Positions 6,713-15,267 of a stretch of DNA of 64,000 nucleotides are shown piece after piece. The notes under the pieces are model-generated. The model made no database searches. It saw only the letters and a program-made list of their open reading frames with translations, and had not been told where the DNA came from. How positions within the stretch are numbered: the stretch's first letter is position 1; each line of letters starts with the position of its first letter. Source of the DNA: CBDDCQ01 sp965226285 (GTDB taxonomy: Bacteria > Bacteroidota > Bacteroidia > Flavobacteriales > Ichthyobacteriaceae); the NCBI GenBank assembly GCA_965226285.1, contig CBDDCQ010000006.1, positions 992,001 to 1,056,000 on the forward strand, written 5' to 3'. Position numbers and translations under genes: made by a program.

Positions 6713-7714
6713 ATGAAATCAGAAATTTTAAAAATAGAAAAGCAGATACAGTTTACTAAAAAAATATTTGAACAAGAATTATCTAAACAATTAAACTTAT
6801 ATAGAATTTCATCTCCTATTGCTATATTAGATGGTACGGGGATCAATGATGATTTGAACGATGTAGAACGAACGGTAAAATTCCCTATCAGAGCATTACC
6901 ACATAGTCAAGCAGTGATTGTAAATTCCCTTGCCAAATGGAAACGATTAAAACTAAAGCAGTTAGAAATGGAAATAGGAGAGGGAATTATTACAGATATG
7001 AGCGCGATTAGACCTGATGATGATTTAAGCCCGTATCATTCTATATATGTAGATCAGTGGGATTGGGAAAAAACAATTTCGGCATCAGATAGAGCTATAT
7101 TATTTCTAAAATCAGAAGTTGAAAAAATTTATAAGGCGTTTAAAATAACAGAAAGTAAAATTTATAGTGAATTTGATATTGATCCTATTTTACCTGAAAC
7201 TATAAAATTTATTCATTCCGAAGAGTTACTTCAAATGTATCCTGATCTTACGCCTAAGCAAAGAGAAGCTGAAATTACTCGACAATACGGGGCTGTATTT
7301 TTGATGGGAATAGGAGGAAAGTTAAGCAATAAAGAGCCTCATGACCTCAGGGCACCAGATTATGACGACTGGAGTACGCAAAACGAAGAAGGTTATAAAG
7401 GTTTAAACGGTGATATCTTAGTGTGGAACCCAATTACTCAAGATGGTATGGAACTATCTTCTATGGGAATAAGAGTAGATAAAAAGGCACTTTTATATCA
7501 ACTGGATTACTTGGGAAAACAACATAAATCTAAACTTAAATTTCATCAAATGCTTATTGGGCAGCAGTTACCTTTAAGTATAGGAGGAGGTATAGGACAA
7601 TCTAGAGTTTGTATGTTTTTATTGAGAAAAAAACACATCGGAGAGGTTCAGGTAGGTATTTGGTCAGATGCATTACAAGATGAATTAAGTAAAAGAAATG
7701 TTTTATTACTATAA
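6713..7714 (+). CDS. asnA: Aspartate-ammonia ligase (asparagine synthetase A)
   Basis: A 333-residue AsnA, the class-II-aminoacyl-tRNA-synthetase-like enzyme that makes L-asparagine from aspartate, ammonia and ATP, releasing AMP and diphosphate in the cytosol. Family signatures include the N-terminal FTKKIFEQELSKQLNLYRISSP, GTGINDDLNDVERTVKF, HSQAVIVNSLAKWKR, IRPDDDLSPYHSIYVDQWDWE and the C-terminal LPLSIGGGIGQSRVCMFLL. Length matches the E. coli enzyme (~330). It lies 120 bp beyond an intrinsic terminator that is itself preceded by an Asn-rich leader peptide, so expression is probably controlled by Asn-tRNA charging through attenuation. No partner gene follows. The assignment is firm. Confidence 0.95.
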   Translation: MKSEILKIEKQIQFTKKIFEQELSKQLNLYRISSPIAILDGTGINDDLNDVERTVKFPIRALPHSQAVIVNSLAKWKRLKLKQLEMEIGEGIITDMSAIRPDDDLSPYHSIYVDQWDWEKTISASDRAILFLKSEVEKIYKAFKITESKIYSEFDIDPILPETIKFIHSEELLQMYPDLTPKQREAEITRQYGAVFLMGIGGKLSNKEPHDLRAPDYDDWSTQNEEGYKGLNGDILVWNPITQDGMELSSMGIRVDKKALLYQLDYLGKQHKSKLKFHQMLIGQQLPLSIGGGIGQSRVCMFLLRKKHIGEVQVGIWSDALQDELSKRNVLLL

Positions 7715-7718
7715 TCAT

Positions 7719-7770
7719 GTGCGTTTGATATAAAGTTTTCTTAAATTAAAGGGCTGTGTCTCGCTTTTGC
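7719..7770 (+). repeat. Dispersed repeat TGCGTTTGAtATAAAGTTTTC (copy 1)
   Basis: TGCGTTTGATATAAAGTTTT begins 5 bp after the asnA stop. Related copies occur just after the first S9 peptidase (9752-9780), at 19034-19060 and, inverted, at 58775-58822. The extension GGGCTGTGTCTCGCTT resembles the flank of the inverted copy (GGGACTGCGTCTCGACTT). This may be an insertion-sequence end or a small dispersed element; no transposase is adjacent. Confidence 0.5.
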
Positions 7771-7842
7771 TCAAAGGTATAGGTTAAAGGGAATTGTAAT
7801 ATGATGATGAAAAATATATGGTTTATGTTAGGTGAAATGTAT

Positions 7843-7850
7843 TATATTTG
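7843..7850 (+). promoter_or_regulatory. TAnnTTTG promoter element of the first S9 peptidase
   Basis: TATATTTG, 30 bp before the ATG at 7881. It excludes the in-frame TTG at 7848 as the start, because that codon lies inside the promoter element. Confidence 0.65.
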
Positions 7851-7880
7851 TGCTCTTTAATTAAATTTATAAACTACTTT

Positions 7881-9749
7881 ATGATGAAACATCTATATAT
7901 TTTTTCCGTATTGTTCTTATTAATATCTTGCAAACAAGAATCGAAGAATCACAAAATATATCCTATAGAAGAATTTTACAAAAATACTAGGATATCAGGG
8001 GGTAGTTTTTCAGAAGATGAAAGTAAACTCTTAGTGAGTAGTGATGAAACAGGAATTTTTAATGTTTATGAAATAAATATTAAAGAGGCGTCTAAAAAGC
8101 AAATTACATTTTCAGAATCAGAATCTTTTTTTGCGGTAGATTATCTTCCGGGGTCAGAACAAATTATTTATTCTGCAGATAAGGGAGGTAATGAGATAAA
8201 TCATTTATATTTATTGAATAAAGATGGCTTGTCAACAGATCTTACTCCTGATGAAAAAGCTAAAGCGTCTTTCTTTGGTTGGAGTGAAGATAAAAAGTAT
8301 ATGTATTATATTTCTAATAAGAGAGACTCTAAGTATTTTGACTTGTATAAAATGGATATTAAAGATTGGAATTCTCATATTCTCTATAAGTATAAAGATG
8401 GTTTAGATATTTCCAAAATATCATATAATGAAAGATATTTTTGTCTGTCAAAAAGTATTACAACTAGTCAAAGTAAATTATATTTATACGATAGAGATCA
8501 TCATAAAATTATTGAGATTTCAGATGATATAGCATCTTATAGAGCGTCAGGTTTTAGTAGAGATAATAAATATTTATATTATATTACAGATTCAAGAGAA
8601 GAATTTTCATACCTAATGGAGTATGAAATATCTACAAAAAAGAAAAAGTTAATATATAAATCTAATTGGGGGGTAATGTATAGTTACCTTAGTAAAAATG
8701 AAAAATATAGAGTAATTGCTGTGAATGAAGATGGTAAAAATAACATAGTGATATTAGATAATGTAAGAGGTGTATCTGTCGATTTACCTGCAATAAAGGA
8801 TGGTGATATAAGGAATGTGTCTATTTCAGAAAGTGAAAAACTATTGAGGCTTTCAGTTGGCACTTCAAAAGCACCAAGCAATGTTTATATTTGTCATATT
8901 AAGGATAAAAAATTAACTAAATTAACGCGATCATTAAATAAAAATATCAATTCAGATGATTTAGTTTCAGCTGAAGTGATATATTATAAATCTTTTGATG
9001 GGCTTGAGATTCCTGCGATATATTATAAACCTAAAATAGCTTCTAAAAATAATAGAGTCCCTGCTTTAGTTTGGGTGCATGGAGGACCTGGAGGACAGTC
9101 GAGAGTAGGGTATTCTCCTCTTATACAATATTTAGTAAATCATGGATATGCTATTTTAGCTGTAAATAATAGAGGTAGTAGTGGTTATGGAAAAACTTTC
9201 TATAAGGCAGATGATAAGAATCATGGAGATAAGGATTTAAAAGATTGTATTTGGGGTAAAAGATGGTTGCAATCAAAAGAATATATTCACCCAGAGAAAA
9301 TTGGAATTATAGGAGGAAGTTATGGTGGTTATATGACCATGGCAGCAATGGCTTTTACGCCTGAAGAGTTTAAAGTAGGAGTGAATATTTTTGGAGTTAC
9401 CAATTGGTTGAGAACGCTAAGATCTATTCCTCCATATTGGGAATCGTTTAGAAAAGCATTATATGAGGAATTAGGAGATCCTTATACTATAGATTCTGTA
9501 AGATTAAAAAAAATATCGCCGTTGTTTCATGCAAGTAATATTAAGAATCCTGTTATGGTTTTACAAGGAGCAAACGATCCTAGGGTGTTACAAATAGAAT
9601 CTGATGAGATTGTAGAAGCGATAAAAAAGAATAATATACCTGTGGAATATATTGTATTTCCTGATGAAGGGCATGGTTTTATAAAAAAGCAAAACGAAAT
9701 TAAAGGCTATAAAGCTATTAATACTTTTTTAGAAAAATATCTTAAATAG
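7881..9749 (+). CDS. S9-family peptidase lipoprotein (prolyl oligopeptidase-like)
   Basis: From the ATG at 7881 this is 622 residues. It starts with a lipoprotein signal (MMKHLYIFSVLFLLISC), so the mature protein is lipid-anchored at a cell-envelope membrane. Residues ~30-350 are a WD/PD40-like beta-propeller with YYISNKRDSKYFDLY-type blades. The C-terminal alpha/beta-hydrolase has the oxyanion HGGPGG, the nucleophile motif GGSYGGY (S480), D566 in GANDPR and H598 in DEGHGF. These complete the Ser-Asp-His triad. S9 enzymes cut short peptides, often after proline or at the N-terminus as acylaminoacyl- or dipeptidyl-peptidases; the exact specificity is not readable. A second, divergent S9 gene follows 170 bp downstream with its own promoter. 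Together they probably feed on extracellular peptides. Confidence 0.9.
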   Translation: MMKHLYIFSVLFLLISCKQESKNHKIYPIEEFYKNTRISGGSFSEDESKLLVSSDETGIFNVYEINIKEASKKQITFSESESFFAVDYLPGSEQIIYSADKGGNEINHLYLLNKDGLSTDLTPDEKAKASFFGWSEDKKYMYYISNKRDSKYFDLYKMDIKDWNSHILYKYKDGLDISKISYNERYFCLSKSITTSQSKLYLYDRDHHKIIEISDDIASYRASGFSRDNKYLYYITDSREEFSYLMEYEISTKKKKLIYKSNWGVMYSYLSKNEKYRVIAVNEDGKNNIVILDNVRGVSVDLPAIKDGDIRNVSISESEKLLRLSVGTSKAPSNVYICHIKDKKLTKLTRSLNKNINSDDLVSAEVIYYKSFDGLEIPAIYYKPKIASKNNRVPALVWVHGGPGGQSRVGYSPLIQYLVNHGYAILAVNNRGSSGYGKTFYKADDKNHGDKDLKDCIWGKRWLQSKEYIHPEKIGIIGGSYGGYMTMAAMAFTPEEFKVGVNIFGVTNWLRTLRSIPPYWESFRKALYEELGDPYTIDSVRLKKISPLFHASNIKNPVMVLQGANDPRVLQIESDEIVEAIKKNNIPVEYIVFPDEGHGFIKKQNEIKGYKAINTFLEKYLK

Positions 9750-9751
9750 GA

Positions 9752-9780
9752 TGCGTTTGACATAAAGTTTTCCTAAAACA
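9752..9780 (+). repeat. Dispersed repeat TGCGTTTGAcATAAAGTTTTCC (copy 2)
   Basis: TGCGTTTGACATAAAGTTTT starts 2 bp after the S9 peptidase stop codon and differs from the copy after asnA by one base over its first 20 bp. Both copies abut a stop codon, so the element may have a 3'-end role or be a preferred insertion site. Confidence 0.5.
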
Positions 9781-9876
9781 TTAAATGTTATCAGTTTATT
9801 TTATAAAAATTTCAAGTAATACACATAAAATGGAAATATCTTCTTTTTAGTTATAAATTAGTTTTACATTCTTTTA

Positions 9877-9908
9877 TTGAGAGATGTTATATTTTATACA
9901 TATATTTG
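9877..9908 (+). promoter_or_regulatory. Promoter of the second S9 peptidase
   Basis: TTG (9877-9879), 21 bp spacer, TATATTTG (9901-9908): the same spacing as the asnA promoter. The initiation site would fall only a few bases before the ATG at 9921, so the ATG at 9933 is the likelier translational start. Confidence 0.7.
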
Positions 9909-9932
9909 CTTCCTTAAAAAATGGATAAATTT

Positions 9933-11924
9933 ATGAAAAAATTAATATTAATAATTATAGTTTGTGTGATAACAAATAGTTTAAATGCACAAAAGGCTAA
10001 TAAAAAGTTACCGGGAAATTCTAAATTGCCTTCATCAGAAAAGCAATTGAAAGCCTTAGCGAAATATGAGACAAAATCATATAAATATTCAGTAGAGGAT
10101 TATTTTAGAAAACCTAAGCAAGGTGCATTTAGATTTTCACCTAATGGACTTTATTTATCTTATAGGGAAAAGGATCATAGTGGTAAAAATCACATTTATG
10201 TTAAAGATGTGGAAACCAATAAGGTGACTCGTGTAATCGAAGAAAAGGAAGATTTGATAAGAGCCTATGTATGGGCAAATGACAACAGATTGATATATGG
10301 GAAAGATAAGGGAGGGGATGAAAATTATCATTTATTTGCCGTAGATTTGGATGGAAAAAATCAAAAAGAATTAACCCCTTTTGATGGAGTAAAGACTTAT
10401 GTATTAAACGATTTGAAAGATCAAAAGGACTATATGATTATTGGTATGAATAAGGATAATCGTCAGATATTTGAACCTTATAAGATTAATATCTACACTG
10501 GGCAGATAAAGAAACTATTTGAAAATAAAGATCCCTCTAATCCTATTACCGGATATGATTTTGATAAAGACGGTAACCTGAAGGCTTATACTCAGCAACA
10601 AGGGGGTACGAATTATGTATTGTATTATAGAACGGCAAATGATAAGCCTTTTGAAAAAATTATAACAACCAATTGGAAATCAACCTTTTCTATAATGGCT
10701 TTTGACTATACTACAGCTAATGCACATGATGCTTTTGTAATATCAAATTTAGAAAATAACACCGAGGAGGTGATTTTGTATGATTTTCAAAAGAAAAAAA
10801 TAATTAAGAAAGTATATTCTAATGATACTTTTGATGTAGCGGGCATAAGAAGATCTAGAAAAAGAGGGTATGAAGTAGATTATTATTACTATAGGGGTGA
10901 AAAGAGGGTAATTATCCCCATAAGTAATACTTATAAAAGATTCCATAAAAAGCTTGTTAAGCAATTTAAGGATAGTTATTTTTCTATTGTCAGTGTAACG
11001 GATGAAGAAGATAAGTATTTAATATATGTAAGTAGTGATAAATTATATGGAGTTTACTATATGTATGATACTGTAAAGGATAAGTTTAAGGAGTTGTTTA
11101 ATTTGATGCCCTCATTGAATCCTAATAATATGGCAGAAATGAGACCTATAAAATTTACCTCTAGAGATGGCTTGACCTTATATGGATATTTAACTATTCC
11201 AAACCAAGTTAAGAAAGGGCAGAAAGTACCATTGATAGTAAATCCTCATGGAGGACCTTACGGCGTCAGAGATGTATGGAAATTTAATCCTGAAACTCAA
11301 CTTTTTGCTAGTAGAGGCTATGCCACATTACAAGTTAATTATAGAGGTTCAGGAGGTTATGGTAAAAAGTTCTTTTTAGCGGGTAATAAGCAGATAGGTA
11401 GAAAAATGTTAGATGATCTAGAAGATGGAGTAACTTATGTAAAAACACTAAATATAATAAACGAAAATAAAATTGCTATATATGGTGCAAGTTATGGCGG
11501 TTTGGCTACTTTAGGGAGTTTAGTAAAAACTCCTAATTTGTATGTTTGTGGAGTAGATTATGTGGGGGTTTCTAATTTGTTTACTTTTTTTAAGTCGTTT
11601 CCACCATATTGGAAGCCTTACTTAGGACAGGTATATGAGCAATGGTATGATGAAAATTCTCAAAAGGACCAAGAGATTATGAAAAAAGTATCTCCAGCGT
11701 TAAATGTAGATAAGATTATCAAGCCTCTATTTGTAATTCAAGGAGCTAATGACCCGAGGGTAAATATCAATGAGTCTGATCAAATTGTACAGAACTTAAG
11801 AGATAGAGGATTTGATGTTCCTTATATGGTAAAGTATAATGAAGGACATGGATTTCACCACGAAGAAAATAGAATACAACTCTATAAGTGTATGATGGGT
11901 TTCTTTGCAAAACATTTGAAATAA
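9933..11924 (+). CDS. S9-family peptidase, secreted
   Basis: A prolyl-oligopeptidase-family protein of 663 residues from the ATG at 9933 (667 from the ATG at 9921). The signal peptide MKKLILIIIVCVITNSLNAQ has a type I cleavage site after LNA, so it is exported but not lipidated, unlike its neighbour. A beta-propeller (about residues 60-400) precedes the hydrolase domain. Counting from 9921, the nucleophile is S524 (YGASYGGLAT), the acid D611 (GANDPRV) and the base H643 (NEGHGFHHEEN). An HGGPYG oxyanion stretch is present. Overall similarity to the preceding S9 gene is only moderate, so this is an old paralogous pair. A hairpin (11941-11966) separates it from the next gene. Confidence 0.9.
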   Translation: MKKLILIIIVCVITNSLNAQKANKKLPGNSKLPSSEKQLKALAKYETKSYKYSVEDYFRKPKQGAFRFSPNGLYLSYREKDHSGKNHIYVKDVETNKVTRVIEEKEDLIRAYVWANDNRLIYGKDKGGDENYHLFAVDLDGKNQKELTPFDGVKTYVLNDLKDQKDYMIIGMNKDNRQIFEPYKINIYTGQIKKLFENKDPSNPITGYDFDKDGNLKAYTQQQGGTNYVLYYRTANDKPFEKIITTNWKSTFSIMAFDYTTANAHDAFVISNLENNTEEVILYDFQKKKIIKKVYSNDTFDVAGIRRSRKRGYEVDYYYYRGEKRVIIPISNTYKRFHKKLVKQFKDSYFSIVSVTDEEDKYLIYVSSDKLYGVYYMYDTVKDKFKELFNLMPSLNPNNMAEMRPIKFTSRDGLTLYGYLTIPNQVKKGQKVPLIVNPHGGPYGVRDVWKFNPETQLFASRGYATLQVNYRGSGGYGKKFFLAGNKQIGRKMLDDLEDGVTYVKTLNIINENKIAIYGASYGGLATLGSLVKTPNLYVCGVDYVGVSNLFTFFKSFPPYWKPYLGQVYEQWYDENSQKDQEIMKKVSPALNVDKIIKPLFVIQGANDPRVNINESDQIVQNLRDRGFDVPYMVKYNEGHGFHHEENRIQLYKCMMGFFAKHLK

Positions 11925-11940
11925 ATACTTAAATTTAAAT

Positions 11941-11966
11941 ATTATAGGGACGATTAGCCCTATAAT
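11941..11966 (+). terminator. Hairpin ATTATAGGG/CCCTATAAT after the S9 peptidase
   Basis: A perfect 9-bp stem with an 8-base loop, followed by AATTTTAT. It is probably a weak intrinsic terminator of the S9 gene. The next ORF starts only 18 bp later on the same strand and no clear promoter fits between, so it may act as partial read-through control. Confidence 0.55.
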
Positions 11967-11984
11967 AATTTTATAAAAACAGAT

Positions 11985-12515
11985 ATGATTGTAGTTAAGC
12001 ATAGGTTTTTAACTCATACTGTACATCCTAAAACGCAAACCCTTATTATAGGTACATTTAATCCGGATGTAAAAGATAATCAAGCAGATTTTTTTTACTC
12101 GAGAAAGCAAAATTACCTTTGGAGGTTACTATCTGTTGCATTTGCTGAGAAAGACCTTAAAGGAGCTTATAAAACAGAAAAACTAAGTTTTATGAAAAAG
12201 CATAAAATTGATTTTGTAGATTTAATTTTACAAGTCCATGTAGAGCAAGGACAAGAGGCTAATTACAATGATAATTATATAGATAGTAGAGTAACTCAGT
12301 GGAGAGATATAAGTTTAGAATTAAACAGGTTAAAAGATCTTAAAAGAGTTTGTTTTACTCGTAAAACTTTTTCGGGTATTCCTCACATCAAAAAGCAAGT
12401 TGAAATGGCACAAAAATACTGTAAAAATAAAGGTATTCTATTTAAAAATATGATTACTCCTTCAAGGGTTTATACTCGAGAAAAACAAAATCAATGGACC
12501 GATTTCATTTTATAG
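11985..12515 (+). CDS. Uracil-DNA-glycosylase-superfamily protein
   Basis: A 176-residue protein. The N-terminal VHPKTQTLIIGTFNPD followed by FFYSRKQNYLWRLL resembles the active-site region of the Mug/TDG and DUF4743-like branches of the uracil-DNA-glycosylase superfamily. Those have a hydrophobic strand plus GT/GSFP, then YY..prN.FW. The C-terminal VCFTRKTFSGIPHIKKQ could be the strand preceding the DNA-intercalating loop. If active it would remove deaminated or otherwise altered bases in the cytosol. The family is recognised by pattern only, and several members of this branch have no measured activity. It sits alone between the S9 gene and serine dehydratase and lacks an evident promoter. 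Confidence 0.65.
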   Translation: MIVVKHRFLTHTVHPKTQTLIIGTFNPDVKDNQADFFYSRKQNYLWRLLSVAFAEKDLKGAYKTEKLSFMKKHKIDFVDLILQVHVEQGQEANYNDNYIDSRVTQWRDISLELNRLKDLKRVCFTRKTFSGIPHIKKQVEMAQKYCKNKGILFKNMITPSRVYTREKQNQWTDFIL

Positions 12516-12689
12516 CGACCTTTTTAAACGATATTAACAGGGGAGTACAAAATATGTGATGTTATTATTCTACACAGTTTTTATCTTAGATTAAAAAATA
12601 ATATTTTGTTATGTTATTACATTCCTTCAATTTGTCTGAAATTTCTTAGTAAGTACAGTTTTTTATAGGTCAAAATATAATATTTAACT

Positions 12690-12697
12690 TATATTTG
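12690..12697 (+). promoter_or_regulatory. TAnnTTTG promoter element of sdaA
   Basis: TATATTTG ending 36 bp before the sdaA ATG. A T-rich stretch near 12661 may serve as the -33 region, but no clear TTG is seen there. Confidence 0.6.
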
Positions 12698-12733
12698 CAA
12701 TAATAATTAATGTTTTAATTTTAATTGTGAATA

Positions 12734-14158
12734 ATGTCTCAGTTCATTAGTGTTTTTGATATGTTAAAAATAGGAGTGGGACCTTCTAGTTCTCACACCT
12801 TAGGACCTTGGCGGGCAGCTCAAAAATGGTTACAGAAAATAGAACAAGGTGGTATTTTGGACAAGATTACTCATATAAGTGTAGATTTATATGGTTCATT
12901 ATCTTTAACGGGTAAAGGGCATGCTACGGATTTGGCTATTTTGTTGGGATTGAGTGGTACTGACCCTGAATATATTCCTATAGATTCTATTGGGAACATT
13001 ATAGATGCCATAAATACTACTTGTATTTTAAAGTTGAAAGGAACTAAGGAAGTTCCCTATGTCAAGGGAGAAACGCTAGTATTTCAAAAAGAATTTTTAC
13101 CCCATCATGCCAATGGAATAAAGTTTATGGCTTTTTCTCGTCAAGATATACTTTCAAAGCAAGTATATTATTCTATTGGTGGTGGTTTTGTAATTCAAGA
13201 GCAAGATAAGGAAGTAGAGGAGCAAAAGCAAATTAAAAAGTTTCCTTTTCCTATTGAGAGAGCTAACCAGTTACGGGAGTATTGTAAAAATGAAAATAAA
13301 TCTATTTCACAAATTGTTTTTCAAAATGAATTAGCATTAAGATCAAAAGAACAGGTGGATAAGGAATTGGAGCGCATTTGGAATACAATGCTTGAGTGTA
13401 CATATATAGGTTGTCATACCCGCGGGATCCTTCCAGGTGGATTAGATGTAAAACGCAGAGCCTTTGATATGCATCAAAAATTGATAAAAAATGCTGTATA
13501 TACTACTCCATTAGAATGGATAAATGCCATTAGAGGTACTCAAATTCACTTTAGAGAGATATTCAAATGGGTGAGTTGCTGGGCACTGGCTGTGAATGAG
13601 GTAAATGCTTCGCTTGGACGTGTAGTTACTGCTCCTACTAATGGTAGTTCAGGCGTTATTCCTGCGGTGTTAATGTATTATTTGAACATAGAAAATCACA
13701 AGGCAAATTTTGAACATATCAAAAAGTTCTTATTGGTTTCGGGAGAGATAGGAAGTATTTTCAAAAAGAATGCTACTATATCTGCAGCTATGGGAGGATG
13801 CCAAGCAGAAATAGGAGTATCTTCGGCTATGGCAGCAGCAGCTTTAACGGAGGTGCTAGGGGGTACTCCCTTCCAGTGTTTGGTAGCGGCAGAGATTGCT
13901 ATGGAACATCATTTGGGGTTGACTTGCGATCCTATTTTAGGGCTCGTACAAGTGCCCTGTATAGAGAGAAATGCCATGGGAGCCATTAAGGCTATTAATG
14001 CAGCTGAATTGGCTTTAGAAACAAACCCTGAGAACGCTTTAGTATCTTTAGATGATGTGATAGATACGATGTGGAAAACAGCAAAAGATATGCATGGTAA
14101 TTATAAGGAAACTTCTGAAGGAGGATTGGCTGTTACTGTAGGATTAGCAAATTGTTAA
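12734..14158 (+). CDS. sdaA: L-serine ammonia-lyase, iron-sulfur type (single chain)
   Basis: A 474-residue serine dehydratase converting L-serine to pyruvate and ammonia with a [4Fe-4S] cluster. The beta-type domain comes first: SVFDMLKIGVGPSSSHTLGPW, with the SSSHT substrate-binding loop. The alpha-type domain follows from about residue 190, with NGSSGVIPAVLMYYL, GSIFKKNATISAAMGGCQAE and cluster cysteines in the GGCQAE, LTCDPILGLVQVPCIERN segments. Length is normal for the fused E. coli-type enzyme. It has its own promoter element. With glyA further along, the window encodes both serine-glycine interconversion and serine catabolism. The assignment is firm. Confidence 0.95.
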   Translation: MSQFISVFDMLKIGVGPSSSHTLGPWRAAQKWLQKIEQGGILDKITHISVDLYGSLSLTGKGHATDLAILLGLSGTDPEYIPIDSIGNIIDAINTTCILKLKGTKEVPYVKGETLVFQKEFLPHHANGIKFMAFSRQDILSKQVYYSIGGGFVIQEQDKEVEEQKQIKKFPFPIERANQLREYCKNENKSISQIVFQNELALRSKEQVDKELERIWNTMLECTYIGCHTRGILPGGLDVKRRAFDMHQKLIKNAVYTTPLEWINAIRGTQIHFREIFKWVSCWALAVNEVNASLGRVVTAPTNGSSGVIPAVLMYYLNIENHKANFEHIKKFLLVSGEIGSIFKKNATISAAMGGCQAEIGVSSAMAAAALTEVLGGTPFQCLVAAEIAMEHHLGLTCDPILGLVQVPCIERNAMGAIKAINAAELALETNPENALVSLDDVIDTMWKTAKDMHGNYKETSEGGLAVTVGLANC

Positions 14159-14222
14159 TGATTCCAAAGGGATTAAATTTTCCTATCGATTATAACAAAT
14201 AATATCGTTTACTGCCTAATAA

Positions 14223-14460
14223 TGTGAGTTCGATATAAAAAGTTATAGAGTTCTTAGGTAGTAAGAAAAAGTTTAAAAATCAGCAATTGGAAACACTTCT
14301 AATTCTGATGAGTTACAGTCTCACAATTTTTTATTGGAAAAATCGAATAATGCCTTTTGCTAATGGTTCGTTAAAGAATTGGATTTACCAGAATTAAATA
14401 GTGTTAATGGATTTTGGATTAGGAGAAAAGAAAACGGCTTTAGTATTCCAATATTACCTG
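14223..14460 (+). pseudogene. Probable gene remnant, family unknown
   Basis: Between sdaA and nadE the plus strand contains protein-like pieces interrupted by stops: LQSHNFLLEKSNNAFC, then after a stop codon WFVKELDLPELNSVNGFW and IRRKENGFSIPILPEL. The residue composition reads like coding sequence, but there is no start and several stops. It begins near GAGTTCGATATAAA, which loosely resembles the dispersed repeat seen at 7719 and 9752. I do not recognise the parent protein. Confidence 0.35.
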
Positions 14461-14463
14461 AGC

Positions 14464-15264
14464 TTAACATATTGTATTCTTTAATTCTTTGGGAATTTTA
14501 CATATAGGTATGGGTTCCATCTTATGGCGATTTATAGTATTTAATCGATTATATATTTCAAACACTTCTTTTTGTCTATTGGTAAAACCCTTATGATCGG
14601 CATTTTGTGGCAGATTCATTGCCCATTCTAGTTCATCGTACGAAGCTCCTATTTGTTCTCGATCTGTACGGTTATCTTCCCACAATCCATCTGTAGGTGT
14701 TGCTTGAAGTATAGATTCCGACACTCCTAATTCCTTACCCAATAGAAAAACTTGAGATTTCATTAAATCAGCAATAGGGCTTATATCTACTCCTCCATCG
14801 CCATATTTAGTAAAAAAACCAATTCCAAAATCTTCTATTTTATTTCCTGTACCTACTACTAACATATTATGTAAACCTGCAAAGTAATACAAAGTAGTCA
14901 TTCTAAGTCTAGCTCTACTATTTACAAATGCTATCTGATTTTTCTGATTATTATTTTCTATTTGAGGTAATATACTTTTAAAATTATCATATACCGAAGT
15001 TAAATTTATTTTATTTGACGATACGTTAGAGAATCGTTTTTTTAATTGCTCGATATGTTCTACAGCTCTAGTAATTTCGTTTTTATTTTGGTAAATAGGC
15101 ATATCTAAGCATATCACAGGTTTACTCGTAAGAGCCATAAGTGAGGAAGTAACTGCAGAGTCTATACCACCAGATATACCAACCACAAAACCATTGGTCT
15201 TAGAATTTTGTGAATATTGTATAATCCAATCTACAATATGTTTTATTACAGCTTTGGAATTCAT
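14464..15264 (-). CDS. nadE: NH3-dependent NAD(+) synthetase
   Basis: A 266-residue N-type ATP pyrophosphatase that amidates deamido-NAD with ammonia, the last step of NAD synthesis. The P-loop SGGIDS is at 31-36. It is followed by the NSRARLRMTTLYYFAG segment, GTGNKIEDFGIGFFTKYGDGG VD and DLMKSQV, all typical. There is no N-terminal nitrilase domain, so free ammonia rather than glutamine is the donor. It is the third gene of a compact minus-strand operon: its ATG at 15264 lies 3 bp after the stop of the DUF4301 gene. The 3' flank shows no clear terminator. Confidence 0.92.
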   Translation of the reverse strand: MNSKAVIKHIVDWIIQYSQNSKTNGFVVGISGGIDSAVTSSLMALTSKPVICLDMPIYQNKNEITRAVEHIEQLKKRFSNVSSNKINLTSVYDNFKSILPQIENNNQKNQIAFVNSRARLRMTTLYYFAGLHNMLVVGTGNKIEDFGIGFFTKYGDGGVDISPIADLMKSQVFLLGKELGVSESILQATPTDGLWEDNRTDREQIGASYDELEWAMNLPQNADHKGFTNRQKEVFEIYNRLNTINRHKMEPIPICKIPKELKNTIC

Positions 15265-15267
15265 TTT

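Noticed and set aside
7848..7880. Upstream TTG start for the first S9 peptidase
   Set aside because: The codon overlaps the TATATTTG promoter element and would destroy the clean lipoprotein signal that starts at 7881.
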